NCBI GenBank assembly: GCA_963805925.1 | Contig: CAWDWB010000009.1 | Coordinates: 652,219 to 716,218 of the forward strand | From: CAMPKL01 sp963805925 | Lineage (GTDB): Bacteria > Acidobacteriota > Terriglobia > Bryobacterales > UBA6623 | Length of the DNA stretch: 64,000 bases | Reading direction: 5' to 3' | Shown: positions 41,646-51,024 of the stretch, in pieces | Position numbering within the stretch: the stretch's first letter is position 1 | How the letters are laid out: every line of letters starts with the position of its first letter | Translations under genes and position numbers: made by a program | The notes under the pieces: generated by a model | The model's input: the letters and a program-made list of their open reading frames with translations, nothing else | The model's database searches: none | What the model was told of the DNA's origin: nothing

Positions 41646-43604
41646 ATGAACCGCTCTTTAGTTAGCTTTGTATTCGCCCTCGCCGTACTTGTCCTCTTGC
41701 CTCGCGCCGCGCGTGCGCAAGCAACCGCTGATCCTGGCGTCGCCGTCCTTGTGGTTGACGTCGATCGGCCGATGGGGACGGTCAACAAGAACATCTACGG
41801 CCATTTCCTCGAATTCATCAATCACTCGATCGTCGACGGGCTCTTCGCCGAGCAGGTTCGAGGCCAAGGGTTCGAAGGTGATGATTTTGCCAATTACTGG
41901 ACTGCGTTCGGATCCGCAAGCGCGGTCGAGATCGCCGAAGTTCCCTTCGAGAACGGCGCGAAAAGCCTGCGCATTGTGGCTGGCGAGCAGCCGGCAGGCG
42001 TCCGACAGAGCCGCGTCTATCTGGAATCAGGCGCCAACTACGACGGCTCCGTTTGGCTGAAAGTTGAGTCGGGATCGCCGCACGTATCACTTCGTCTGCT
42101 GGCGAGCGATGGCAGCGTCATCGCGCAGACTTCGCTGGCCGCGAGCGGCACGGCTTGGCAGGAAGCGCCCTTCGCCTTGTCGAGTTCGCGGACCGATAAG
42201 GAGGCGTCTATCGAAATCAGCGCCGCTGGTTCCGGAACCGTTCTGGTCGACTTTATTTCGTTGGCGCGTGCCGACGTGCGCCGCAACGGCATGCTGCGTC
42301 CCGACCTTCTCGAATCGCTGAAAGGTCTCGCGCCGCCCTTTATTCGCTGGCCCGGCGGATCGTTCGCCTCGACCTACAAATGGAAGGACGCCATCGGCCC
42401 GCGCGTGTCGCGGATCTACACGCCGAACGACTATTGGGGCGGCTACTCGGACTACTACGGTTTCGGGACCGACGAATTTTTGGAGCTGACGCGACAGCTT
42501 GGCTCGGATCCTCTGATCGTCTTACCGGCGCCGGCGGTCGATCCGGACTCGGTGCAGTACGCCATGGACTGGGTGCACTACCTCATCGATCCCACGACGA
42601 CCGAGTGGGGCCGCAAGCGCGCAGCCAACGGCCACCCGGAACCGTATAACGTTCCGTACATCCAGATCGATAACGAACCCATGAACAACGGGTTTACCCC
42701 GGAGCGGTACGCCGAAATCGTCAACGTCTACGGCGCCGAACTTCGCCGCGTCGCTCCCAATTCACTGATCGTCGCCTGCGGGCAAAAGCGCTCCAACGAC
42801 GTGGCCTGGAGCCAGAAGCTCATCGACCTTGCCGGGGATCACTTCGACATCCTCGCCATGCACAATTACGAGTACGAACCCGATCTGTACCAGTCGGGCA
42901 TACAACGCATCGGCGACTATCTCAAGAAAGTGCGCGATTACGTTCGTGTTTCAGATCACCCGAATATGCAGCTCGCGGTTCTCGAATGGAACCTTAGCCG
43001 GGCCTACGACTGGCGCGCAGGCTTGCACGCGGCTGGCAGTCTGATCCTCTACGAAACGCTAGGGCCGGAATTGACGATGACGGCGCCGGCCCTGCTGATG
43101 CGCAATACGTCCGACGATCCCACGTGGACGGCGTTCATTTATCACGACCACACGTCGTGGTTTCCCGGCGGCGCCTACATTCCGCAAAAGCTGTTTCGCG
43201 AGCACTACGCGGAGACGTATCTGGCCTCGACCTCAGGTACGTTCCGCGATCTTCCCGATCGATCCTTGTTCTTCAACGACATCTCGCAGATGAAGCCGGA
43301 GGGATGGACGCCAGGGACCGTGGATGCCATCGCCACGGCGTCGAATGACGGCCGGCGCATCGTTCTCAAAGCGGTGAACTATGTTGACGGGAAAAACACA
43401 TTGCTCGTTCGGCTGCAGGGTTCCAAGGTCCCTACAGATGCAACGATCAAGGTCTACACTGTCAATGCCGGTTTAACCGACGCGGCCTCCTTGCAGCAAC
43501 CAAACCTGTTGCAACCTGTCGAGACGACTCAACCGTACAGCCGGGACTTGACCTTCGACCTGCCTCCCTATTCGGTTGTCCTGGCGGAAATTACTGCGCG
43601 CTGA
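41646..43604 (+). CDS. Secreted GH51-type alpha-L-arabinofuranosidase
   Basis: A 652-residue secreted hydrolase that releases arabinofuranose from plant or bacterial polysaccharides. A signal peptide (to about residue 25) precedes a short N-terminal strand region and a carbohydrate-binding-like beta domain (about 80-215). The (beta/alpha)8 catalytic domain follows, with RWPGGSFASTYKWKDAIGP typical of the family. The acid/base Glu is E344 (QIDNEPMNNG) and the nucleophile Glu is E447 (AVLEWNLS). A C-terminal beta-sandwich ends at PPYSVVLAEI, as in GH51. Transcribed separately from the upstream operon, judging by the 135-bp gap and its own promoter-like boxes. Confidence 0.85.
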   Translation: MNRSLVSFVFALAVLVLLPRAARAQATADPGVAVLVVDVDRPMGTVNKNIYGHFLEFINHSIVDGLFAEQVRGQGFEGDDFANYWTAFGSASAVEIAEVPFENGAKSLRIVAGEQPAGVRQSRVYLESGANYDGSVWLKVESGSPHVSLRLLASDGSVIAQTSLAASGTAWQEAPFALSSSRTDKEASIEISAAGSGTVLVDFISLARADVRRNGMLRPDLLESLKGLAPPFIRWPGGSFASTYKWKDAIGPRVSRIYTPNDYWGGYSDYYGFGTDEFLELTRQLGSDPLIVLPAPAVDPDSVQYAMDWVHYLIDPTTTEWGRKRAANGHPEPYNVPYIQIDNEPMNNGFTPERYAEIVNVYGAELRRVAPNSLIVACGQKRSNDVAWSQKLIDLAGDHFDILAMHNYEYEPDLYQSGIQRIGDYLKKVRDYVRVSDHPNMQLAVLEWNLSRAYDWRAGLHAAGSLILYETLGPELTMTAPALLMRNTSDDPTWTAFIYHDHTSWFPGGAYIPQKLFREHYAETYLASTSGTFRDLPDRSLFFNDISQMKPEGWTPGTVDAIATASNDGRRIVLKAVNYVDGKNTLLVRLQGSKVPTDATIKVYTVNAGLTDAASLQQPNLLQPVETTQPYSRDLTFDLPPYSVVLAEITAR

Positions 43605-43838
43605 GGGTCGGACGGAAGACGTCTTGGCCTTTGTGGCCGTTTCGAGCGCGGCAGTGCGAGATAGCGGCGGGATCCACGCCCGACAACGAGCTGATGGTTG
43701 TTTCCGCTATGGACGGCCGCCGCTTCATCGCCGTCGAGCCCGCCGACCTGAACGGACAGACCACGAACTCCTCCCCTCAAGTGAGCTTCGTCCTCAACCG
43801 GTCCGCGAAGTTCACGCCAGCGAGTCAACACCCAGGGC

Positions 43839-44657
43839 CTACTCAATCACCACGCTCGACAAATCAAATTGTGCTTCGGGCAATTGAATATCCATGCTTT
43901 TCATCGTGTCGAGAAGTATGGACGCGACGGCTAAGTTGCGGAACCATTTGCGGTCGGCGGGGATGACGTACCACGGGGCCCACTCGGTCGAGCACTTCTC
44001 CAGGACCGCTTCGTAGGCCTCTTGATATTCGTCCCAGTGCTGCCGCTCTTTGAAATCAGCGGGCGAGGCCTTCCAGTGCTTGTTCGGATCCTTGAGCCTT
44101 TCTTCCAGGCGCTCTTTCTGCTCGTCTTTGCTGATGTGTAGGAAGAACTTCAAAATCCGAACGTGATTTTGGGACAGGAACTTTTCAAACTCGTTGATCT
44201 GTCCGTAGCGTTTTTTCCAAACCTCTTTCGGAACCAAGTTATGCACTCTGACCACTAACACGTCGCCGTAATGAGAACGATTGAAAATTCCGACCTCGCC
44301 CTTGCCCGGCGTCTTGGTGTGAACGCGCCACAAAAAGTCGTGAGCAAGTTCCTCTTCGGTCGGCACTTTGAACGACTCGACGCGCGTCCCCTGGGGGTTG
44401 AGCGCAGTCATGACCTTGCGGATCGTGCCGTCCTTGCCGCCCGCATCCATCGCCTGCAGCACGATCAGCAGCGCTTGCTTGTGCTCGGCATGCAACTTGT
44501 ACTGCAGGTCGTCGATTTGGGGCAGCAGCCGTTCGAGTTCCGCCTCGGCTTCGGCGCGCTCCCAGTCATGCGTTCCTCCAGCCGGAATGTCGGCGAGCTT
44601 GACCTTGCTGTCGGGTTTGACGATGAGAGTTTTGGTGAAGTTTTCGAGACGTGCCAC
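43839..44657 (-). CDS. Polyphosphate kinase 2 family protein
   Basis: A 272-residue PPK2 that transfers phosphate between polyphosphate and nucleotides. Walker A is VLQAMDAGGKDGTIRKV (about 67-83), Walker B and lid residues lie in EVGIFNRSHYGDVLVVRVH, and the basic lid contains KDEQKERLEERLKDPNKHWK. The C-terminal block WYVIPADRKWFRNLAVASIL is highly conserved. Length matches single-domain PPK2 enzymes that make NDP or NTP from NMP/NDP and polyP. A degenerate copy of its tail lies at 36321-36413. It follows the glycosyltransferase gene by 12 bp on the same strand, suggesting co-transcription. Confidence 0.9.
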   Translation of the reverse strand: MARLENFTKTLIVKPDSKVKLADIPAGGTHDWERAEAEAELERLLPQIDDLQYKLHAEHKQALLIVLQAMDAGGKDGTIRKVMTALNPQGTRVESFKVPTEEELAHDFLWRVHTKTPGKGEVGIFNRSHYGDVLVVRVHNLVPKEVWKKRYGQINEFEKFLSQNHVRILKFFLHISKDEQKERLEERLKDPNKHWKASPADFKERQHWDEYQEAYEAVLEKCSTEWAPWYVIPADRKWFRNLAVASILLDTMKSMDIQLPEAQFDLSSVVIE

Positions 44658-44669
44658 GCCGGGATCGTA

Positions 44670-46211
44670 TCACGACTGGCGGCCGGCTGAGCGCGCAAGC
44701 AGCGAGAGCCTGGCCCGGCGGCGCCATCGATCGAGCGGCGAGGGCAGCCGCTCGACCAGCCGCTCGAACTCCAGACGCAAGGCTCGGCGGTTCGCCGCGT
44801 CGATATCGCACTCTCTTTCGCCGTAGGTCAGCAACCAAGTCAGCAGTCCCAGTGCGTCTTTCACGAAAGGCTCCGGGAACTCCTGCTGCAAGTCTTTTCG
44901 AGATTCGTAGATAGCTAGAGCCAGGGGCGGCAGCATCGCGCGGCCGGAGTCTTGGCACGTCTGCTTGAGCGGCGCCGTCAGTTCGGCCGGCAGCCCGTAG
45001 CGAGCGGCTCCATCGGAGATGAACCAGGCGACATAGGCTTCGTGGTGGGCGCCGAAGACGTCGGGCATCGACGCTTGGACTTGCGGCTCCGACTGGTAAA
45101 TTCGGTAAGCCAGACGGGTGAGAAATCCGTCGCCTCCGGGCGCCCCCACATGCCGATTCCAAAACTCGAAAATCTTCTCGCGGCCCGTCGAAGAAAACGG
45201 ATCGTCCGTCGCTTGCTGCAGGGCCGGCTCAAGTTCCAGTACTTTGCGCACGGGCGATGGGATCGGACTGCCGTCATAAAAGCGGTCATATGCCGGCGAC
45301 CAGGCCTTGCTCTTGGCGTAGCCGCTGTTCAGCAGCAGTTGGGCGTATTCGGAGAGCAACTGCTTGGCCTGCCCCGACGCGGCGGCCCGGTCTCCTGCAG
45401 CGTGTTTCGACAAAGTCGCGGGCTGCTCGGGGTCGAATCCGCTGAAGTGAAAAAAGTACAGCGGCTCGCCCGCCGCGCGATAGCTTCCGCCTTCCGCCGA
45501 GATGGGTCTCTCCGGCAGATTCCACCAGGCGACATTTAGTCCGGGTTCGCGCAAAATGCGTACGCCGTCGAACATCCCCGGGACGAGGTCGACCCATTTC
45601 TGATCGACGAACAGGCCCGCGGCAAGATCGACCAGGCAGTGCTCGGCGAGCCGGTCACACCACCACGACAAAAACGACTCCGTGACAGCGTTGCCTCGGA
45701 CAGCGATGAAACCGAGGTTGTAGGCCCCAGTTCGCAGCAATTGGCGTTCGACGGCCAGCCCGTCAGCATCGACTCGGCTGAGCAGGTGCGGGGTGAGCAC
45801 GATGCTGGCTTCGTCGAGAGCGGCCAGCACCGGGTCGAGCGGAGCGAAAAGACGAATGTCCGCATCGAGGTAGATCACGCTTTCGACGCCCAGCCGTTGC
45901 AACGCTCGGCGCATCGCAAAAGGCTTCACGGCGGTCGTCAACTCCAGCGTGTTGTAGCGGAAGTGAAACCAAGTCGAGTCGGGAAGATCCAGTTCCGAGG
46001 AACGGATCATTTGGAACCGTTCTTGCAGCGGGTCGAAGCAGCCCTCCGCTTCGCCTGTCAGCACCACCAGCCGCGGCGAAGCGGGGTGATGTTTTTCTAT
46101 GGATGCCATCAGAACCCGCGCTTGCGCCAGGTAATTCTTGGCAATGATAGTGATGAAACCGACCGGCGATTGGCTGGGCGCGCTCACAGAGTTCGTCCTA
46201 CCGTAGCGCAA
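44670..46211 (-). CDS. Cytosolic glycosyltransferase with GT8-like N-terminal domain
   Basis: A 513-residue protein. The N-terminal ~270 residues are a GT-A glycosyltransferase: FITIIAKNYLAQARVLMASI at the start, VESVIYLDADIRLFAPL with the D-x-D metal site, and FFHFSGFDPEQP near the end of the domain. The sugar donor cannot be read. The remaining ~240 residues are helical (ALGLLTWLLTYGERECD; RLEFERLVERLPSPLDRW) and resemble helical extensions of some polysaccharide glycosyltransferases. No membrane segment or signal is evident. Divergent from the BNR protein at 46269; PPK2 follows at 12 bp. Confidence 0.75.
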   Translation of the reverse strand: MRYGRTNSVSAPSQSPVGFITIIAKNYLAQARVLMASIEKHHPASPRLVVLTGEAEGCFDPLQERFQMIRSSELDLPDSTWFHFRYNTLELTTAVKPFAMRRALQRLGVESVIYLDADIRLFAPLDPVLAALDEASIVLTPHLLSRVDADGLAVERQLLRTGAYNLGFIAVRGNAVTESFLSWWCDRLAEHCLVDLAAGLFVDQKWVDLVPGMFDGVRILREPGLNVAWWNLPERPISAEGGSYRAAGEPLYFFHFSGFDPEQPATLSKHAAGDRAAASGQAKQLLSEYAQLLLNSGYAKSKAWSPAYDRFYDGSPIPSPVRKVLELEPALQQATDDPFSSTGREKIFEFWNRHVGAPGGDGFLTRLAYRIYQSEPQVQASMPDVFGAHHEAYVAWFISDGAARYGLPAELTAPLKQTCQDSGRAMLPPLALAIYESRKDLQQEFPEPFVKDALGLLTWLLTYGERECDIDAANRRALRLEFERLVERLPSPLDRWRRRARLSLLARSAGRQS

Positions 46212-46268
46212 CCGCTACATGGATTTTTTGCTCCGTCATAAGCCAGTTTTTTGCTTTAGGATATTCTC

Positions 46269-47342
46269 ATGGCCAAACCCGTTGACCTCTGGGTGGGAAC
46301 ACGCAAAGGCGCCTTCGTTTTTCGTTCAGCGGATCGCCGCAAATGGGAGACGGAGGGTCCGTTCTTTCCAGGCGGCGAGATCAATTGCGTCGTCCAAGAC
46401 CCGCGCGACCCGAAACGCGTTTACGCCGCAGTCAATAGCGCCTGGTTTGGTCCCCATCTGCACGTCAGCACCAACGGCGGCAAGACCTGGAAGCTTTCCG
46501 AGAAAGGCCTGGAACTGAAGAGCGTCGAAGGCGAGTCGCTCAAGCGTATCTGGAAAATCCAACCCGGCCACGCCGACGAACCCAAAGTCGTCTACCTGGG
46601 CGGCGATCCGGGAGCGCTGTTCCGCAGCGAAGACTACGGCAAGTCCTGGAGCGAGGTCACCAGCCTCAACCAACACGCGACGCGCAAGCACTGGAATCCC
46701 GGCGCCGGCGGCATGTGCCTGCATTCGATCGAGTCGCTCGGCGCCGGTCGTTTAATCGTCGCCATCTCCGCCGCCGGAGCCTTCCGATCCGCCGACGGCG
46801 GCGCCAACTGGGAACCTCACAACCGGGGCGTGCGGGCCGACTTTCAGCCTGACAAGTTTCCCGAGGTCGGCCAATGCGTTCACAAACTGCGCTCGCATCC
46901 GGCAAACCCCAATCTGCTATTCCAACAGAACCACTGCGGCATCTATCGCGGCACGTTCGACGGCAAGAAATGGAAAGACATTTCCAAAGGCCTGCCAAGT
47001 CGCTTCGGCTTCGCCGCTGCGGTCGCCGCCTCGGAGCCGGAGACATTCTTCACCGTGCCGATCCAAGGGCCCGACTACCGCTGCAATCCCGGCGGCGCCT
47101 TGGCAGTTGGACGCACCCGTGACGGCGGCAAAACTTGGGAGTTGCTGCGCAAGGGTCTGCCGCAGCAAGACACGCATCTATCGATTCTGCGCGAGGCCAT
47201 GGACGCCGACGCCTATAAACCCGCGGGCGTCTACTTTGGCACGGCCGGCGGCCAGGTCTACTACTCGCGCAACGCCGGCGACAGTTGGCAGGCGCTCGCC
47301 GAGCATCTGCCGCCGGTCTATTCGGTGTCCGTTTCCGCTTAA
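46269..47342 (+). CDS. BNR/sortilin-like beta-propeller protein
   Basis: A 357-residue protein of six or seven beta-propeller blades with repeated Asp-box (BNR) motifs: HVSTNGGKTWKLSEKG, LFRSEDYGKSWSEV, FRSADGGANWEPH, TRDGGKTWELLRKG and YSRNAGDSWQALAE. No signal peptide is seen (MAKPVDLWVGTRKGAF), so it is probably cytosolic. These proteins are often annotated as exo-alpha-sialidase-like or glycosyl hydrolase repeats, but the catalytic residues of sialidases are not evident. A sensor, scaffold or photosystem-assembly-like role is possible. The promoter must lie in the 57-bp gap shared with the divergent glycosyltransferase. Confidence 0.75.
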   Translation: MAKPVDLWVGTRKGAFVFRSADRRKWETEGPFFPGGEINCVVQDPRDPKRVYAAVNSAWFGPHLHVSTNGGKTWKLSEKGLELKSVEGESLKRIWKIQPGHADEPKVVYLGGDPGALFRSEDYGKSWSEVTSLNQHATRKHWNPGAGGMCLHSIESLGAGRLIVAISAAGAFRSADGGANWEPHNRGVRADFQPDKFPEVGQCVHKLRSHPANPNLLFQQNHCGIYRGTFDGKKWKDISKGLPSRFGFAAAVAASEPETFFTVPIQGPDYRCNPGGALAVGRTRDGGKTWELLRKGLPQQDTHLSILREAMDADAYKPAGVYFGTAGGQVYYSRNAGDSWQALAEHLPPVYSVSVSA

Positions 47343-47484
47343 ACTGCCTTCGCTAAGTTTTTCCCTGCCGGTTCTTAACTAGGTTCGTCAATCGCGATTG
47401 ATCCAAAGCGCAGCCTGTGACACGATAACTAACTCGATTGCAGCACGCGCTCGACGAGGTCCGCCCCGTTTTCTAGGAGGCCAG

Positions 47485-48444
47485 ATGCGCAAGCTCAAAG
47501 ACTTGGAGATCGTTGTAGGGGTATTTGTCGTACTAACGCTCATGCTCGGCACGTTGGTCGTTCACTATCGGAGTCTATTGCAGGCGGGACCAGTCGAACT
47601 TCAGAGCCTCGCAAATCGCAACATAGCATTTGAGACGGATTTTTACGGCCTGCGCTATCGAGGCATCAGCAGCAATTTGATCGACGCTTATATCCTTTAT
47701 TACGGCGCCTACGAGAAGCCCCTGCTCTATTGGCTTCAGGACACGACTGAGTTATTGCAGGACAAGAATCTCGTGTTCTTAGACGTGGGAGCCAACACCG
47801 GTCAGCACTCTTTGTTCATGTCCAGACTTGTGGCCAAGGTTCACGCATTTGAGCCCTACCCGCCGGTTCTGGAGCGCCTCACCTATACGGTAGAGTCCAA
47901 TTCGCTGACCAACGTGTTCGTTCACCCCGTCGGCCTCGGCGCAGCCGACGAAACGCTAGAGTTCTTCGAGCCGCCGCCCACTAACCAGGGAACCGGCAGC
48001 TTCTTACTCAGTGACCGAGACCCGTCGGGAGCCGTGACCCAGCTAGAGGTCGTCATAGGCGACGAATACCTGGTTGAGCAGCGGATCGATCGAGTGGATT
48101 TGATGAAGATCGACGTGGAGGGTTATGAGAAGAACGTCCTGTCTGGTCTAGCAAAGACTATGGAGCGGGAGAGACCCATCGTCGTCTTGGAAGTGACTGT
48201 ATCGAAGGGGCAGGAAGAACTCTTCAAGAGCCAGAATGAACTAATCGCTGCGTTCCCCGCCGGCTACGAGTTCGCCGTACTCCCTGATGACATTGCGCCG
48301 GAAGATTCCCGCACCGGGCGTTACGAGGTAGCGCCGTTCACCATCACAAGCCCCTCTTTTCTTTTCGACAGCCAGTGGACGGTGATCGCCTTCCCGTCGG
48401 AAAAGTCCGCGAAGGTGTCGCGTGCCGGCGCCGCTCGAGACTAG
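47485..48444 (+). CDS. Membrane-anchored FkbM-type methyltransferase
   Basis: A 319-residue protein. One membrane helix (about residues 9-27) is followed by a SAM-dependent methyltransferase domain. NLVFLDVGANTGQHSLFMS holds the SAM-binding D-x-G-A-N-x-G motif, FEPYPPVLERL the ribose-binding Glu, and VDLMKIDVEGYEKNVLSGL the characteristic FkbM K-I-D-V-E-G block. FkbM enzymes O-methylate sugars or other hydroxyls. A strong Shine-Dalgarno AGGAGG (47475-47480) places the start at 47485 and not at the upstream ATT/ATG-like extension from 47398. The membrane anchor suggests modification of lipid-linked or surface glycans. It converges on dnaJ with a four-base overlap. Confidence 0.8.
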   Translation: MRKLKDLEIVVGVFVVLTLMLGTLVVHYRSLLQAGPVELQSLANRNIAFETDFYGLRYRGISSNLIDAYILYYGAYEKPLLYWLQDTTELLQDKNLVFLDVGANTGQHSLFMSRLVAKVHAFEPYPPVLERLTYTVESNSLTNVFVHPVGLGAADETLEFFEPPPTNQGTGSFLLSDRDPSGAVTQLEVVIGDEYLVEQRIDRVDLMKIDVEGYEKNVLSGLAKTMERERPIVVLEVTVSKGQEELFKSQNELIAAFPAGYEFAVLPDDIAPEDSRTGRYEVAPFTITSPSFLFDSQWTVIAFPSEKSAKVSRAGAARD

Positions 48445-49550
48445 GAGAAGAACTCTCTGACCTTGTCGAAAACGCTCTTCTCGCTCGGGGAGTGATCGGC
48501 GGGCAGCAGATCCAACAGCGCCTCAAAGTGCTCGCGCTGCTCTTTGGTGAGTTTCTCGGGCGTCGCCACCTTCACGTGAACGATGAGATTGCCTCGCCGC
48601 CCGCCGTTCACGCTGGGCACGCCTTTGCCCTTGAGTTGAAACTTCTCGCCGCTTTGCGTTCCCGGCTTCACGTGCAGCTTTTCGTCGCCTTCCATCGTGG
48701 GCACGGTGATCTCGGCGCCGAGGGCCGCCTGGGCCACGTTGATCGGCACTTCACAATGCAGGTCGTGCTCTTCGCGGTGAAAGATCGAATGTTCCTTGAC
48801 GCGCAGCAGAACGTACAAGTCGCCCGGCGTCGTACCGGGTCCGCCTGACTCGCCTTCGTTAGTTAAACGCAGGCGCGTGCCGTCGTCGACGCCCGCCGGA
48901 ATATTGATCTTTAGCGTACGCTGCTTGCGGACGCTTCCTGCGCCGCGGCACGTGCCGCAGTATTCTTCGATGATCTTGCCTGTGCCCCGGCAAGTCGAGC
49001 AAGGCTGGCTGATGGCGAAGAAACCGCGCTGGACGTGGACCTGGCCGCGTCCGCGGCAGGTCCCGCAAACGCGCGGCTGGGTGCCGGCCTTGGCGCCCGA
49101 ACCGCTGCAGGTCTCGCAGGTCTCCGAGCGCGGAAACTTGATCTCGGTCTTGGTGCCGAAGACGGCATCCTCAAAATCGACTTCCAGTTCGTACTGCAGG
49201 TCCGTGCCGCGCCGGGAGCGCCGACGACCTCCGCCGCCGCCGAATAGGTCGCCGAAGATATCGCCAAACACGTCGCCGAAGTCGCCGAAGTCCTGACCGT
49301 TGAAGCCGCCGCCCTGCCCCGCACCGCCGACGCCGGCGTGACCGTACTGGTCATAGCGTCGCCGCTTCTCGTCGTCGATCAGCACCGAGTAGGCCTCGGA
49401 GGCTTCCTTGAAACGGTTCTCAGCGTCCTGATCGCCCGGATTTCGGTCCGGGTGATACTTCATCGCCAGCTTGCGGTAGGCGCTCTTAACCACTTCGGGT
49501 GAGGCTCCGCGCTCGACTCCTAGAGTCTCGTAATAATCTCGCTTTTCCAC
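48441..49550 (-). CDS. dnaJ: Chaperone DnaJ (Hsp40)
   Basis: A 369-residue type I Hsp40 that stimulates the ATPase of DnaK. The J domain (residues 1-70) carries MKYHPDRNPGD with the H-P-D triad. A Gly-rich linker (AGQGGGFNGQDFGDFGDVFG) follows, then four C-x-x-C-x-G-x-G zinc motifs: CETCSGSG, CGTCRGRG, CSTCRGTG and CGTCRGAG. Two C-terminal substrate-binding domains and a dimerisation end complete it. It is second in the grpE-dnaJ operon, 24 bp behind grpE. No dnaK in the window. Confidence 0.95.
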   Translation of the reverse strand: MEKRDYYETLGVERGASPEVVKSAYRKLAMKYHPDRNPGDQDAENRFKEASEAYSVLIDDEKRRRYDQYGHAGVGGAGQGGGFNGQDFGDFGDVFGDIFGDLFGGGGGRRRSRRGTDLQYELEVDFEDAVFGTKTEIKFPRSETCETCSGSGAKAGTQPRVCGTCRGRGQVHVQRGFFAISQPCSTCRGTGKIIEEYCGTCRGAGSVRKQRTLKINIPAGVDDGTRLRLTNEGESGGPGTTPGDLYVLLRVKEHSIFHREEHDLHCEVPINVAQAALGAEITVPTMEGDEKLHVKPGTQSGEKFQLKGKGVPSVNGGRRGNLIVHVKVATPEKLTKEQREHFEALLDLLPADHSPSEKSVFDKVREFFS

Positions 49551-49574
49551 GGTTCGTGAGTCGATCCTTAAACG

Positions 49575-50114
49575 CTACTCTTTGACTGCGACTTTGACCA
49601 TGGCGGGCCGCAGCAATCGTTCCTTGAATCGGTATCCCTTGCGATAGACCTCAAGAATCTGTTGATCTTCGTCATCGGTCTCGGCGGCGGCACGATCGAC
49701 CGCCATGTGGTGATGCGGGTCGAACTCGCCTTCGGCCGCCACCGTCTCCAGCCCGGCCCGTTGGAAGACCTCCACGATTCGGTCGCGAATTAATTGCAAG
49801 CCCTTCAGAAACTCAGGGTCCACGGCCTCGGTTTCCAGCGCGCGGTCGAAGTCATCCACGACCGGCAGCAGCGCCTCGATCGTGCTCATCGCGGCGTACT
49901 CGCGGGTCTCTTCCTGCTCACGCTGCAAGCGCTTGCGGGCGTTCTCGAACTCTGCCTGACTGCGCCGCAGGCGGTCCATCAACTCCGCCTTTTCGCTGAG
50001 CGCCTTGTCGCGTTCAGCCAGGGCCTGTTCCAATTCCGAAGGATCTGAGTCCTCACGGCCGTCTACGTTCGAGTCCTCGGATTGTTCCTGAAATTCTTGT
50101 TCGTCTATTGCCAT
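49575..50114 (-). CDS. grpE: Nucleotide exchange factor GrpE
   Basis: A 179-residue GrpE that releases ADP from DnaK. A long N-terminal coiled coil (about 20-95, acidic then ALAERDKALSEKAELMDRLR) precedes the C-terminal head with GLQLIRDRIVEVFQRAGLE, FDPHHHMAV and VYRKGYRFKERLLRPAMVKV, the family signature. The open frame extends much further upstream, but the Met at 50114 is the right start. Upstream residues (MRRPERSYRQRS...) are not GrpE-like. A long imperfect hairpin occupies the leader immediately before the start. Operon partner is dnaJ. Confidence 0.95.
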   Translation of the reverse strand: MAIDEQEFQEQSEDSNVDGREDSDPSELEQALAERDKALSEKAELMDRLRRSQAEFENARKRLQREQEETREYAAMSTIEALLPVVDDFDRALETEAVDPEFLKGLQLIRDRIVEVFQRAGLETVAAEGEFDPHHHMAVDRAAAETDDEDQQILEVYRKGYRFKERLLRPAMVKVAVKE

Positions 50115-50119
50115 GTTTC

Positions 50120-50170
50120 GGTACAGAAATCGACCGGCAGGAGACAGTCTCTCCTGATTTCTATCGTACC
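50120..50170 (-). promoter_or_regulatory. Long imperfect hairpin in the grpE leader
   Basis: On the minus strand, three nested helices: GGTAC/GTACC, AGAAAT/ATTTCT and CAGGAGA/TCTCCTG, with a GACTG apical loop, a 3-nt bulge on one side and a 7-nt bulge on the other. Total 18 bp. It ends five bases before the grpE ATG and buries the only purine-rich AGGAGAG element nearby. No CIRCE (HrcA) motif is present, so this may be the heat-shock control element, such as an RNA thermometer or an operator. Confidence 0.45.
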
Positions 50171-50236
50171 AAAGGGGTCCGGACCTGAGACCGCCAGGAC
50201 AGACGGGCGATTCCGGGCGGAACCCGCCTAGAATTG

Positions 50237-50983
50237 ATGAAGGCACGCCTGCCGCCACGTTGCATTGAAGAATCCGGACCGCCAGTACTGATGTGGGAAG
50301 AATTGATTCGCCAGTACGGCTACTGGATGATCTTTGGCGGTACGATCTTTCAGGGCGACGCAACGATCATCGCTGCCGGATTCCTGGCCCATCGCGGCTA
50401 TCTCGATGTGGCCCTGGCTGGAGCCACGGCTCTCACTGCCACGCTCGTCGAGAGTACCGGCTATTTTGAGCTGGCGCGTAGAAACCGGGCGCGGTCTTCG
50501 ACTGCGATGCCGGACGCTATGTCAGCTCGGGTTGCCGGAGTCTTGAGCTGGCTCGATCGCAGAGGGTCAAAGCTCATCCTGATCGCCCGCTTTCTTCCCG
50601 GCCTGCGCTTGGCCATCTCGCTGGCCTGCGGCGCCTCCGGCATGCCGCGTTCGCGCTTCTTCTCTTGGAATCTTGCCGGCTCGATCGTCTGGGTGGCGGT
50701 GATGGAGGGGTTGGGGTATTCGGGCGGCGAGGTTTTCGCGAGCTTAGTCACCGACGTGAAACGGCACGAATGGACAGTCGCCATCATCGTGGTGTTGGCC
50801 GTCGTTCTGCTGGTGGAGTCGCGAACCAGAGGCCGCGTGGTTCAGCTGGTCATCACGATGGCGCGCGACCCGCGAGCGGCCATCTCGCGCTCCATCGACA
50901 GGCTTTCGACGGCCGTCAACTCGTCGAAAGGAATTCTGCACGTATTTCGGCTTGGCCGGAACGATGAGGATCTGCAGCCGTAG
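50237..50983 (+). CDS. DedA-family membrane protein
   Basis: About 248 residues with four or five membrane helices. Family signatures: WMIFGGTIFQGDATIIAAGFLAHRG, seen in two shorter parts, then LIARFLPGLRLAISLACGASGMP, where DedA proteins have F-x-R-x-x-P-G-x-R, and NLAGSIVWVAVMEGLGYSGG. DedA proteins are proton-coupled lipid scramblases or flippases that recycle undecaprenyl phosphate and phospholipids. The start is the ATG at 50237 (a TTG precedes it by one codon). An internal ATG at 50291 is possible. It is divergent from grpE. Confidence 0.75.
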   Translation: MKARLPPRCIEESGPPVLMWEELIRQYGYWMIFGGTIFQGDATIIAAGFLAHRGYLDVALAGATALTATLVESTGYFELARRNRARSSTAMPDAMSARVAGVLSWLDRRGSKLILIARFLPGLRLAISLACGASGMPRSRFFSWNLAGSIVWVAVMEGLGYSGGEVFASLVTDVKRHEWTVAIIVVLAVVLLVESRTRGRVVQLVITMARDPRAAISRSIDRLSTAVNSSKGILHVFRLGRNDEDLQP

Positions 50984-51024
50984 CCCGGATCCGCGACCTG
51001 GGCTTTTGCTCAGCCCGCCGAATG

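Noticed and set aside
43605..43838. Plus-strand open frames between the arabinofuranosidase and PPK2
   Set aside because: Some protein-like sequence appears (SAMDGRRFIAVEPADLNG), but the frame has no clear start and runs into the PPK2 gene antisense. It may be a relic, but no family is recognised.
50115..50236. CIRCE element (HrcA operator) upstream of grpE
   Set aside because: No TTAGCACTC/GAGTGCTAA motif was found. The hairpin there has unrelated sequence.
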